From Streptomyces lincolnensis (GTDB lineage Bacteria > Actinomycetota > Actinomycetes > Streptomycetales > Streptomycetaceae): a stretch of 64,000 bases of DNA. The stretch's first letter is position 1. Each line of letters starts with the position of its first letter. Below are positions 39,310 to 50,820 of this stretch, one piece after another. The notes under the pieces are model-generated. The model had not been told where the DNA came from. It searched no databases and worked only from the letters and a program-made list of their open reading frames with translations. The position numbers and the translations under genes were made by a program. The DNA is taken from assembly GCF_001685355.1 (NCBI RefSeq), contig NZ_CP016438.1:1426001-1490000 (forward strand). Direction: 5' to 3'.

Positions 39310-42300
39310 TCACCCCTGTTCCGGGGGGAGGTCGAAGCGCAGGCGCATGGCGGTGCCGATGAGGTGGTAGCCGGCGAGGCCGGGGGCGCCGAAGGGGTTG
39401 GGCAGGGGCGTGATGCGGCGGCGGGTGCCGTCCAGGACGTGGGAGACGTGGACGATGACGTAGGTCTCGTCGGGTCCAAGGCGGCTCGCCCGGGCGACCT
39501 CGGACTCGCCGAGTTCGAATTCGCAACGGTCGTGGGCGGAGGCCTTCACCTCGTACAGGAGCGTCTGGTCCCTGTCGTGGATCAGGAAGTCGTAGCCGAG
39601 CCGGTCGTCGCCGGAGCCGTCGGCGAACACGTGGCGGCGCAGGGGGGACTTCCAGGACTCCTCGGGAGGAACGCCGAACTGTCGCTCCAGCCAGGCGCCC
39701 ACGGTCACTTCCCCCGCGAGGCCGACGGCCAGGTCCTTCTGCGTGTCACGGGCAGGGGCCCGGTAGGCACCGCCGCGCGCCTCCCGCGCGGAGGCGGTGC
39801 GTTGCCTGGGAAGGGCGGACGTGGACGGTGTGCGGGGGTGTGGGGCGGCGGCGAGTTGGTCGGGGGTGAGGTCGGCGGCCACCTGGCGTGCCAGGTCGCG
39901 CAGGTGGTCCGGGCCGACCGGAACGGCGCGGCCGTTGAGGAGGAGCGACGGGCCCGGGGCGGTGGGGCGCGGGGCGCTGCCGGGGGCGGCCGGGCTCGGG
40001 GCGGGCGGTGCCGGGTCGTTCAGGCCCAGGTCGGCCGCTCTGCCGGTGGCGGGCATGTCCTCGGGCCAGTGGCCGCGTGCCCGTAGCCAGGCGATCAGCG
40101 TGCGGGAGCCGATCGGCTCGAAGTCGAGCAGCCCCTCGGCGCCCATCGCCGACGCGACCTCGCCGGCCGACGGCAGCGCGGGGACCTCGCGGCCCTGACG
40201 GTCGAGCCAGGCCGTGATCCGGGCGCGCAGGTGGGGAAAGCGCGCGTGCACGGTGTCGACGCACTCCTCCTGGACCTCGGCCACCGGACGCGACGGCTGC
40301 TGCCGCACCGGCGCCGGGGGCAGGTGTGTGGCCGCCCATGCCTCGGCGTGGGCGTCGAGCAGGTCGGCGGAGAGGTCCCAGTGGGTGAGTCCCCATCCGG
40401 GGTCCGGCTCCAGCCCGGGGAGCGACCGGAGTCGTACGTACGCCGTGAGGGAGCCGCCCGCCTTGTGCGCCGTCGTGTGCGCGTCCCGGACGCGGTCGAG
40501 CAGTCGGGCCCTGTGCTGCTGGAGCCAGGCCTGGAACTGACGTCGATGCGTCTCCGAGTTGTCGACGGTCGGCAGGCCCATCGTCCGCCAGGCTCGGTTG
40601 GCATCGTCCAGCCGCACGTCCAGGGCAGACAGTTTGGACCGCCAGTCGCTCTCCTCCACAAGCCCCAGCAACTGGTCGGCGCGGTCGAGGTCGAGCCGGG
40701 CGACCAGCCAGTCGTGGAGTTCGCCGCGGTCGTGCAGGGTCTCCTGCGCCCGTTGCAGTTCCTCGGCGAGGGCGAGGTCGACGCAGGCGAGCAGCGGGAC
40801 CAGCCGGGCGCTGCCGGAGCGGATCGAGGCACGGTCGGCGAGGACCGCCTCCAGGCGCTGCCGCGGGATGCCGAGTACGGCGGCGATGTCCGACTCGGTG
40901 ACGTCCTCGACGCTCCGGCCTCTGCGTGCCAGATCGATGAACCGCAGCCGTACCGACTCGCTCAGGTAGGGGGCGCCGATCAAGGTGCTCAGGGCGGTCG
41001 CGGCGGTCTCCAGTACGTGCCAGTCGGAGGGCTGCGGCTCACCGACCACGACGACGAGGCGAGGCTCGTCCGGGTCGTCGTGCAGGAGCGAGCGGTCGTC
41101 GCCGGAGTCGTCGAGCGCGTGGCCGGCGATCCGTGTGACCGCGGTCCGTGCCACGACGACTCCACAGGCCCGCAGCCGTTGCCCGACCTGACGCGCCGAG
41201 GGGACCCTGGCTCGGGCGGAGCGGTCCTCGTCGAACTCCACCAGCGCGGTCAGGAGGATCTCCAGCCAAGGTCCGGCCAGGGCGAGGAGCGGCACTTGGT
41301 GCGCTTCGGCGATCGGCAGTCGGTCGACCAGGATGTCGAGCTCGGCCTCGCTCGTCCGCCGGACGGCGAAACGGCCCTGTTCCTCCAGGTGGTCGTGGAC
41401 ACGCTGGCCGAGAGGCCGGTCGGCGACCGGGAGAAGGGGCAGGGGCGTCCGGTCCAGCAGTCCGCGCTGCTGTGTGCCGCGCACGTCGGCCACGTAGACC
41501 GGTTCGGACTCGGACTCGGACTCGGACTCGGCAGTGAGCACGCCCAGCGTTCCGGCTCGGCTCACCAGGAGTTCGGTGAGGATCTCGGAGTACCCGACAC
41601 CGATGCCGTCCGCGGGAAGAAGGTCCGCCCAGGCCTGCTCGTAGGCCCTGCCCAGCAGATGCCCCGAACGCCCCTGGCGGAGCCGGGGCATGCGGCGCAG
41701 CAGGTCGGGCAGGTGGCGGAGCCGGTCCACGGCGGTGTCGGGGTCGTCCCAGCGGCGCACGCCGAGCATCTCCAGGCGGGTCAGCACACGGTCCGACTGC
41801 CGGCTGCGCAGCGCGGCAGAGGCGACGGTGAGGTACGGGGGCGGCTCCTCCTGGCCCGACCACCACCACACGGTGCCGGCCGTGGCGAAGGCGGGGGCGT
41901 CCTCGTCGTCGCCCGATTGGGGAATCCATCGCGCTTCGCTCAAGAAGGCCGCCAGCGGAGTCGGCCATTTCGTGCCCTGCCGGTCGGTTCCGCCCACGAA
42001 GCTGAACTCGAGGGCGTCGCCGGGCCAGTGGTCCAGGCCGTGGACGATCAGCTCCGCGTACAGGCGTCGGCTCTCCTCGTCGAAGGTGGCGTACTCGCGC
42101 TGGCCGGGGAGCAGGGCCACCCTCCTGCGTGTCGGACGGTAGTCGACGGTGTGGTAGAGCACGGGGCGCCGGTTGGGCCATCGCTCGGCGGCAGAACGCC
42201 ATTGCGTGTTCTCGGCCGAGTCCAGGTCCAGTGCCCACAGGCCGGGAAAGCTGTACCGGGCGTTGAGCTGAAGCCCTTTCACGGTCTGGAACGTGGTGAC

Positions 42301-44637
42301 GTAGGTCGGTGGCAGGCCGTGGCGGACGCCCTGCTGTTCGAGAAAGCGGCGGAGTGTCCGGGCGTCGGTGCGGGTGCCGGCGCAGATCTCCTGGGCGGGG
42401 CGCACGACCCGGTCGGCGGCGGTGGCCAGGGACCGGGAGACTTTTTCGGTCCGCTCCAACAGGCGGGTCAGGGTGCGGCCGATCCCGCTGTGGCCGCCCG
42501 TCCAGCCCTCGCCGAACATGGCTTCCGTCGCGGGCACCCAGCCGTTGCGGCCCGGTACCAGCAGCCCCTTGATCACGGGCCCTCTGCCGCCGCGGTCCAG
42601 GGACGACGACGCCCACAGGGCGCACGCGAACAGAAGGTGTTCACGCAGGGCCGGTTCGTTGCCGCGGTCCTTGTGCATGGCTTCGCCCAGCACGGCCAGA
42701 AGGGCGGGCGGACTGTACTCGCGCACCAGCCCCTGTTCCTCCAGCCAGGCACGGGCCCGGGACCTCCGGCTGGTCCTCCTGCCCGTCCAGGCGATGTCCG
42801 GGTGGACGAAGGAGATGCTGTGCGCGAGCGCGGGCGGCAGGTCGGGAAGCGCCACCGGTGTGCCGCCGTCCGGGCGGCGGAAGAACAGCCCCGGGGCGCC
42901 GGCCGGGGCCGGTGTCCCGTCGGCCGTGAGGACGACCTTCCTGCCCTTCAGCTTCTCGCCGGTGCGGGCGACGCAGACCGAGAGGTCGTGGTAGTAGTCC
43001 GCCCAGGTCCCCGCGTCGAACTCCCCCTCGGCGAGGGTTGCCGCGACACGCTCCGCCCAGCCGGCGACCACCGAGGCGGGCGGGGGGAGGTCCAGTCCGC
43101 GGGCCGTCCCCAGCGCGACCAGCCGCTCGACACGCGGGGAGGGAAGCAGCGGGTCGATCAGGTGGGGGACTCCGGCGGCGGCGACGGCCTGCGGGGTGAA
43201 CACGCGAGCCTGGCCGGGGCCGCGCCACACATAGCCCTCACGGAACGAGGTACGGGCGCCCCGGGGGTGCAGTACGGGCATGAACGGCACGTCGTCGAAC
43301 TCGCGGTCCTGAGCCTTGAAGGCCACTTCCAGGCGCGGCAGTTGGTCGTGTTCCCAGCAGATGAGGTCGAGGAGTGCGCCCGCGGGCAGCTCGACGCGCC
43401 CCTCGTCGACCAGGACGGCCGCCCGTGCGCAGGCCTCGGCGGCGGTGTCGAGCAGCAGGTCGTTCCACCGCGTGGACTCCGTCATGGTGCGTCGGCTCAC
43501 GTCCGTGTGGAAAGGGGCGTTGACGAACCCGCGCACCGGAGAGGTCCGCTCCGCCCCCATGGGCAGGAACGTGAACAGCCTGCCGCGTTCCAGCGGCTCG
43601 CCGGCGGGCACCGCCACGCTGACCACGGCCGAGTCGGCCAGCGCCTGCCAGCCGTCCTTCAGCGCTCCGGACCCCAGGCCGGCGGCGACGGCCTCGTGCG
43701 CGCGCTCGCTGTCCACGGCGGCCGTCACCATGATCAGGCGGGTGCGGCGGCGCAGCGTGATCTGCTGGATCTTCAGGCCGCGGGCGGTGAAGAGCGTGTC
43801 CACCGCGCGGGTGTAGACGCGGTGGTGCCGTCGGCCGCCCGCGCGGTGCGTCACGGACACCTTTCCGAGGCGGTCCAGGAAGAGTTCGAACGGCGCCCTG
43901 TCGTCGGTCAGTTCGCGCAGCTGGCGTACGGCCTCCCGCCTCGCCTCGGCGGAGCGCAGCGGGAGCCGGACCACGGTCACCAGCCCTCGCCGACGGAAGG
44001 GCGCCACCGCGGTCGGGATGTCGTCCACCGGGACCGGCACCTTCAAGGACGCGAGATTGGCCCGCAGTTGGCCGACGGCCTCCGGCCGACCGGGCGCGAC
44101 CTGGTCGGCGAGCCGGTCGAAGTCGCCGTCCCGGGCGAAGCGGAAGCAGAATCCGTCGAAGGACTTGGAGGTGGGCCCGACGACGCTGTACAGCTCGGGG
44201 GCGGCGGTGAGTTGGAGCACGCTCTTGAAGCCGATGCCCTTGTGGCCGATGCCCTCGTCGGGGCGTTTGCTCGACAGGGCGATGCTGCACAGGGCTTCGA
44301 AGTTCTGGTACCCGAGGGGCTTACCGCCGTTCGCCACGTACAGCACGCCGTGCTCGCCCTCGTCCTCGTCGAGGACGATCTCGACGCGGCCTTCGCCGTG
44401 CCGGGCGGGGTGCGCGTCGTGGGCGTTCTGCAGCAGTTCGACCAGCACGCGTCCCGAGTACTCGGGCGAGAGCATCCGCTCGGTGACCTCTTTGAGTTCG
44501 AGGGCGGCTCTGCGGCCGCGCCTCAGGTCGTCGAGGCATCCCTCGGCCTCCATGACCGCCGTCGCCACGACCCGCTTCCGCCTGGCCGCACCGGCGCGGC
44601 CGACACCCTGCCGCGCTCGTTTCCGCTCGTCCGTCAC
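39310..44637 (-). CDS. giant sacsin/MORC-type GHKL ATPase with C-terminal DUF3883 (nuclease-like) domain
   Basis: The protein has 1775 residues from GTG 44637 (GGGGGAA upstream); a version 13 codons longer has no ribosome binding site. The Hsp90-like ATPase fold is at the N-terminus: N-box ELLQNAHDAH (Asn71, Asp74), VANGGKPL near 101-108, and lid GIGHKGIGFKSV at 129-140, as in sacsin and prokaryotic MORC ATPases. About 1400 residues of mostly helical sequence follow. Residues 1636-1775 form DUF3883, whose Glu1643, Asp1683 and Glu1696-x-Lys1698 (GLAGE...GYDF...YEVKAS) fit a PD-(D/E)xK nuclease site. Such fusions occur in phage-defence and restriction-type loci. It stands alone here, between hairpins, suggesting a self-contained unit. 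Confidence 0.82.
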   Translation of the reverse strand: MTDERKRARQGVGRAGAARRKRVVATAVMEAEGCLDDLRRGRRAALELKEVTERMLSPEYSGRVLVELLQNAHDAHPARHGEGRVEIVLDEDEGEHGVLYVANGGKPLGYQNFEALCSIALSSKRPDEGIGHKGIGFKSVLQLTAAPELYSVVGPTSKSFDGFCFRFARDGDFDRLADQVAPGRPEAVGQLRANLASLKVPVPVDDIPTAVAPFRRRGLVTVVRLPLRSAEARREAVRQLRELTDDRAPFELFLDRLGKVSVTHRAGGRRHHRVYTRAVDTLFTARGLKIQQITLRRRTRLIMVTAAVDSERAHEAVAAGLGSGALKDGWQALADSAVVSVAVPAGEPLERGRLFTFLPMGAERTSPVRGFVNAPFHTDVSRRTMTESTRWNDLLLDTAAEACARAAVLVDEGRVELPAGALLDLICWEHDQLPRLEVAFKAQDREFDDVPFMPVLHPRGARTSFREGYVWRGPGQARVFTPQAVAAAGVPHLIDPLLPSPRVERLVALGTARGLDLPPPASVVAGWAERVAATLAEGEFDAGTWADYYHDLSVCVARTGEKLKGRKVVLTADGTPAPAGAPGLFFRRPDGGTPVALPDLPPALAHSISFVHPDIAWTGRRTSRRSRARAWLEEQGLVREYSPPALLAVLGEAMHKDRGNEPALREHLLFACALWASSSLDRGGRGPVIKGLLVPGRNGWVPATEAMFGEGWTGGHSGIGRTLTRLLERTEKVSRSLATAADRVVRPAQEICAGTRTDARTLRRFLEQQGVRHGLPPTYVTTFQTVKGLQLNARYSFPGLWALDLDSAENTQWRSAAERWPNRRPVLYHTVDYRPTRRRVALLPGQREYATFDEESRRLYAELIVHGLDHWPGDALEFSFVGGTDRQGTKWPTPLAAFLSEARWIPQSGDDEDAPAFATAGTVWWWSGQEEPPPYLTVASAALRSRQSDRVLTRLEMLGVRRWDDPDTAVDRLRHLPDLLRRMPRLRQGRSGHLLGRAYEQAWADLLPADGIGVGYSEILTELLVSRAGTLGVLTAESESESESEPVYVADVRGTQQRGLLDRTPLPLLPVADRPLGQRVHDHLEEQGRFAVRRTSEAELDILVDRLPIAEAHQVPLLALAGPWLEILLTALVEFDEDRSARARVPSARQVGQRLRACGVVVARTAVTRIAGHALDDSGDDRSLLHDDPDEPRLVVVVGEPQPSDWHVLETAATALSTLIGAPYLSESVRLRFIDLARRGRSVEDVTESDIAAVLGIPRQRLEAVLADRASIRSGSARLVPLLACVDLALAEELQRAQETLHDRGELHDWLVARLDLDRADQLLGLVEESDWRSKLSALDVRLDDANRAWRTMGLPTVDNSETHRRQFQAWLQQHRARLLDRVRDAHTTAHKAGGSLTAYVRLRSLPGLEPDPGWGLTHWDLSADLLDAHAEAWAATHLPPAPVRQQPSRPVAEVQEECVDTVHARFPHLRARITAWLDRQGREVPALPSAGEVASAMGAEGLLDFEPIGSRTLIAWLRARGHWPEDMPATGRAADLGLNDPAPPAPSPAAPGSAPRPTAPGPSLLLNGRAVPVGPDHLRDLARQVAADLTPDQLAAAPHPRTPSTSALPRQRTASAREARGGAYRAPARDTQKDLAVGLAGEVTVGAWLERQFGVPPEESWKSPLRRHVFADGSGDDRLGYDFLIHDRDQTLLYEVKASAHDRCEFELGESEVARASRLGPDETYVIVHVSHVLDGTRRRITPLPNPFGAPGLAGYHLIGTAMRLRFDLPPEQG
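41506..41531 (-). repeat. hexanucleotide microsatellite coding for a Ser-Glu run
   Basis: Four copies of ggactc lie within the sacsin-like gene and encode SESESESE. Each unit is two codons, so slippage would change length without breaking the frame. Confidence 0.7.
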
Positions 44638-44726
44638 TCGTTCCCCCGAAGTCCCCGCCAAGCCCCCTGAAAGCACTGATCCCGACCATAGGGGGTACCA
44701 CTGACAATCGGCGGCGGAATGCCGGG

Positions 44727-44752
44727 GGGCGGGGGCTCGGGTGCCCCCGCCC
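44727..44752 (-). terminator. GC-rich hairpin after the GH5 gene
   Basis: GGGCGGGGGC and GCCCCCGCCC flank a 6-base loop. It is downstream of the minus-strand GH5 stop and upstream of the sacsin-like start, so it separates the two transcripts. Confidence 0.6.
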
Positions 44753-44770
44753 GCCGGTACGGACTTTCCC

Positions 44771-46417
44771 TCAGCTCGCGGAGCAGGTCGCCCCGTTCAG
44801 GGTGAAGGCCGTCGGGGCCGCGTTCGTGGCTCCCTTGGTGCCGATGAAGCCGACGGTGACGGAGCCGCCGGCGGGGATGGTGTTGGTGTAGGAGGCGGGG
44901 GTGACGGCGACCGTGCCGCCGCTCTGGGTGGCGGTGCCGCCCCACATGTTGGTGACGGTCTGGCCGTTGGCGAAGGTGAAGCCGAGCTTCCAGCCGGTGA
45001 GGGCGGCGGTGCCGGTGTTGCGGATGGCGATCTCGCCCTGGAAGCCGCCCTGCCAGTCGCCCACGACGCGGTAGCCGACGGAGCAGGTGCCGGTGGGGGC
45101 GTCGTCGGTGGTGACGGTGACCGTGGCCGAGCGGGTCGAGCGGTTGCCGGCCGCGTCACGGGCGTAGACGGCGAAGGTGTACGCCGTGTCGGGGGTGAGG
45201 CCGGTGAGCGTCGTGGAGGTGGTGGTGGAGGAGGCGGCCGCGGTCTCCGTGGTGCCGTTGACGCGGACCACGTCGTAGCGCGTCACGCCAACGTTGTCGG
45301 AGGAGGCGGGCCAGGTCAGCGTGGCCGAGGTGGCGGTCACGGCGGAGGCGACGGGAGTGCCGGGGGCGGTCGGTGCCTGGGTGTCGCCGGTGCCGCCGCC
45401 GAAGATCGTGGCTTCCTTCGAGGTCTGGGCGATGCCGTTGGCGCCGTTGAAGATGCGCTGGCCCCACGCGCTGAGGCGGCTCGGGTCGAAGTCGATCGCC
45501 AGGTCGAGGATCGGGTCGGTGTTGCCGCTCCAGGACCAGGCCAGGTAGCCGAGGTCGAGCTGCTCGGCGGTGGCCATCATGGTGTCCTCGTCGGGATCGC
45601 CCCACTGGTCGGCGGGACCGCCGAACTCACCGATGAGGAGCGGGAGTTTGGCGTTGACGAAGGCGTTGAGGTAGTCGGTGATCTCCGCCGCCGTGTCGAA
45701 GACGCTGTACATGTGGATCGAGAAGATCAGGTTGCCGGTGGTGTCGGCGTCGTAGACGCTCTGGGCGTTGGCGCGCATGACGCCCTGCCAGTCCTGGCCC
45801 CAGTTGGGCGCGTCCACCATGATCGTGTGCTGGAAGCCGGCGGTCCGCAGCTTCTGGATCGCGGCGATGGTGGGGGCGGTCCAGCCGTCGGGATTGGTGT
45901 TGCCCCAGGGCTCGTTGCCGATGTTGATGATGATGTGGTTCTCCTGGCCGGCCAGGACGTTCTTCAGGCCGATCCAGTAGTCGGCGGCGTGGTCGAGGGT
46001 GCCGGCGGCGGCCTCCTCGCCGTAGCCGGTGGTGTCGTGCACCTCCAGGACGCAGATCAGCCGGTTGGCCTTGCACTGGGTGATGACGTTGGCCACGTCC
46101 GCAGCGCTGTTGGCGGTCCAGCGGTGGCCGTCGGCGAGGACGACACGGACCGTGTTGGCGCCGAGTGCCTTGACGTCGGCCAGGGACTGCGTCTCGTTGG
46201 GGTACCAGGTGTGGGCGTGGTTGACGCCCCGCATCACGAAGTCGTTGCCGTTGGCTTCGAGCAGGCGGCCGTTGCTGATGTGGAGACCGGTGGCCCGCGC
46301 GCCGGACGGCTCCGCCACCGCGACGGCCGGGAACAGCGCTCCGAGCAGGGCGATCCCCAGCAGGGTCGCGAGTCCTGCCAGTAGACGAACCAGTGTCGTG
46401 CTTCTTGTTCTTCTCAC
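44771..46417 (-). CDS. secreted GH5 (subfamily 8-type) endo-beta-1,4-mannanase with FN3 and CBM2
   Basis: The protein has 548 residues from GTG 46417, which has TTGGAG five bases upstream. A signal peptide (about 1-35) exports it. The GH5 barrel (about 42-335) starts ATGLHISNGRLLEANGNDFVMRGVNHAHTWY, very close to Streptomyces ManA. The acid/base is Glu169 in NIGNEPWG and the nucleophile Glu264 in LLIGEFGG. A fibronectin type III module (about 358-440) and a cellulose-binding CBM2 (about 448-548, with paired Cys and Trp residues) follow. It cuts the backbone of mannan and glucomannan and binds to cellulose fibres. An exact CebR box 50 bp upstream implies induction by cellobiose. Confidence 0.92.
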   Translation of the reverse strand: MRRTRSTTLVRLLAGLATLLGIALLGALFPAVAVAEPSGARATGLHISNGRLLEANGNDFVMRGVNHAHTWYPNETQSLADVKALGANTVRVVLADGHRWTANSAADVANVITQCKANRLICVLEVHDTTGYGEEAAAGTLDHAADYWIGLKNVLAGQENHIIINIGNEPWGNTNPDGWTAPTIAAIQKLRTAGFQHTIMVDAPNWGQDWQGVMRANAQSVYDADTTGNLIFSIHMYSVFDTAAEITDYLNAFVNAKLPLLIGEFGGPADQWGDPDEDTMMATAEQLDLGYLAWSWSGNTDPILDLAIDFDPSRLSAWGQRIFNGANGIAQTSKEATIFGGGTGDTQAPTAPGTPVASAVTATSATLTWPASSDNVGVTRYDVVRVNGTTETAAASSTTTSTTLTGLTPDTAYTFAVYARDAAGNRSTRSATVTVTTDDAPTGTCSVGYRVVGDWQGGFQGEIAIRNTGTAALTGWKLGFTFANGQTVTNMWGGTATQSGGTVAVTPASYTNTIPAGGSVTVGFIGTKGATNAAPTAFTLNGATCSAS

Positions 46418-46467
46418 TGCGACTCCAAGAGTGAGCGCCAAGAAACTCAGGCATCAGAGGAAACTGT

Positions 46468-46485
46468 TATGGGAGCGCTCCCATA
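46468..46485. promoter_or_regulatory. CebR-type operator of the mannanase gene
   Basis: TATGGGAGCGCTCCCATA is an 18-bp perfect palindrome containing the CebR consensus TGGGAGCGCTCCCA. It lies about 50 bp upstream of the mannanase GTG. In Streptomyces, CebR releases this site when cellobiose or cellotriose enters the cell. Confidence 0.9.
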
Positions 46486-46547
46486 CAAGCCACTCCGACA
46501 CGTACACGTCAAGGCATCGCGCACAGAGCGGGACAGTGGCCGCCGCG

Positions 46548-47995
46548 TCAGACCGCCACGGACAGGACGTGTGCCTGCCACGCCTCCAGTGCCACGAACA
46601 GGCCGGCGTCGGCCAGTTCGTCGCCCGCGCGGTCGTACGTCTGCCCCGTGAGCAGGTCGGTCAGGCGGTGCTCGCGGCCCCGGAGGTCGTCCCACGGGAG
46701 CGGCACCCGGCCCTGGGCCGGGTGGTCGGAGTCGTTGACGACGACCAGGTGGCGCGCGTCGGTGTCGGTCCAGCTCCAGGCGAGCAGGGCGCGGTGGCTG
46801 TCGTTGTCCGGCCAGCCGGCCGGGGTCAGCCCGCGCCATCCGCCCCGGCGTACGGCGGCCGCGGCCTCCAGCAGCCGGCTGTAGAACGTGCGGGTCGGTT
46901 CGTCGGCCGGTTCCTGGGGCCTGCGGGCGAGGAAGACCGGCGGGCGCACCCGGCGGCCCTCGAACTGGCCCTCGTGCCACAGGGTCGCGCCGGGGAGGGT
47001 CGCGACGGTCACGGCCGCCGCCCGGCCGCGTGCGCCGGGGAGGGTGGCGGCGGCCCGGGGTTCGTCGTGGTTCTCCAGGAAGCGGACCAGGCCCTGCTGG
47101 TACACGAGGTCGGCGTGCAGGTGGGCGCGGACGGAGTCGGCGTCCTCGTGGGCGAGGCGGTCGTAGAGCCGCTTGTCGTAGCAGTGGTCGAACCCCTGCT
47201 GTTGGAGGGCCCCTTCGAGGTCCCAGTAGGCCTCGGCGACGAACAGCAGGCCGGGGTGGCGCTCGCGCACGCGCGGGACGACGTACGGCCAGAAGTCGTC
47301 GACGGGCGGTGGGCCCGCGCGGTCTCCCCAGGTCTTGGCGAAGACGTCGTTCATCAGCAGCATCGCCATGTCGCAGCGCACACCGTCCGCCTGGTCGCCG
47401 ATGGAGACCAGGGTGTCGATCGTGGCCGCCCGCAACTCGTCGCTGAAGGCGTTCAGTTGGGCCACGTCCGGCCAGGGCGCGAAGAAGGGGTCGCGGCCCC
47501 GGGCGTAGATCCGTCCGCCGGTCTCGACGAAGGCCTCCGGTGTGCGGGTCAGGTCCTCCTCGGTGCCCCGGATCAGGCAGTCGGGGCGTTCGGTGAGCCA
47601 GGGGTGGTCCGGGGCGACATGGTTGGGGACATGGTCGAGGATCAACTTCAGTCCCCGTGAGGCCAGTTGGGCCCGGGCGGCGGCCAGTCCGTCCGGGCCG
47701 CCGAGGGAGGCGTCGACGACGTAGTTCCGTACGCAGTACGGGGATCCGGCGATGTCGGCCTCGGTGACGTCGGGCAGGGCGGCGCGGAAGGACGCCATCA
47801 GGTGCTCGTCGCGCAGCGCGATCCGCAGTCCTGCCGGGCTGCGCTCCCAGACGCCCATCAGCCAGACGGTGTCGATGCCGGGCCGCGCGACCTCGTCCCA
47901 GACCTCGCCGGGCACCTCACCCAGGGTGACGGGCCGTCCGTAGCGGTGGCTCAACTCCCCCAGCCAGACGAGCGTGTTGATCTCGTAGATCACCG

Positions 47996-47999
<4 letters not shown>
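46548..47999 (-). CDS. GH13 alpha-amylase family protein
   Basis: The protein has 483 residues. Its GTG start overlaps the stop of the upstream GH63 gene (GTGA), with GGAGGAG upstream, so the two are translationally coupled. GH13 motifs are in order: LILDHVPNHVAPDHPWL near 130, DGVRCDMAML near 215 (nucleophile Asp), FVAEAYWDLEG near 270 (acid Glu) and FLENHDEPRAA near 325 (transition-state Asp). No signal peptide is present, so it acts inside the cell. The substrate is not clear; the pairing suggests a short alpha-glucoside or glycogen-like oligosaccharide. Confidence 0.85.
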
Positions 48000-50707
<2,708 letters not shown>

Positions 50708-50820
50708 CGCCCGTCCTCCTCGCCGCCCGGCACCCGTGTCCGGGACGTCCAGACTCGGACGGGCGGGGGCGGTCCGCAATGGCGGTGGGCCATATGGAAG
50801 CGGGCTCCTCGGTTCCGGGC

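Noticed and set aside
40231..44670. Very long plus-strand frame opposite the sacsin-like gene
   Set aside because: Low-complexity Arg/Gly/Val/Gln translation without domains; the opposite strand carries clear ATPase and DUF3883 motifs.
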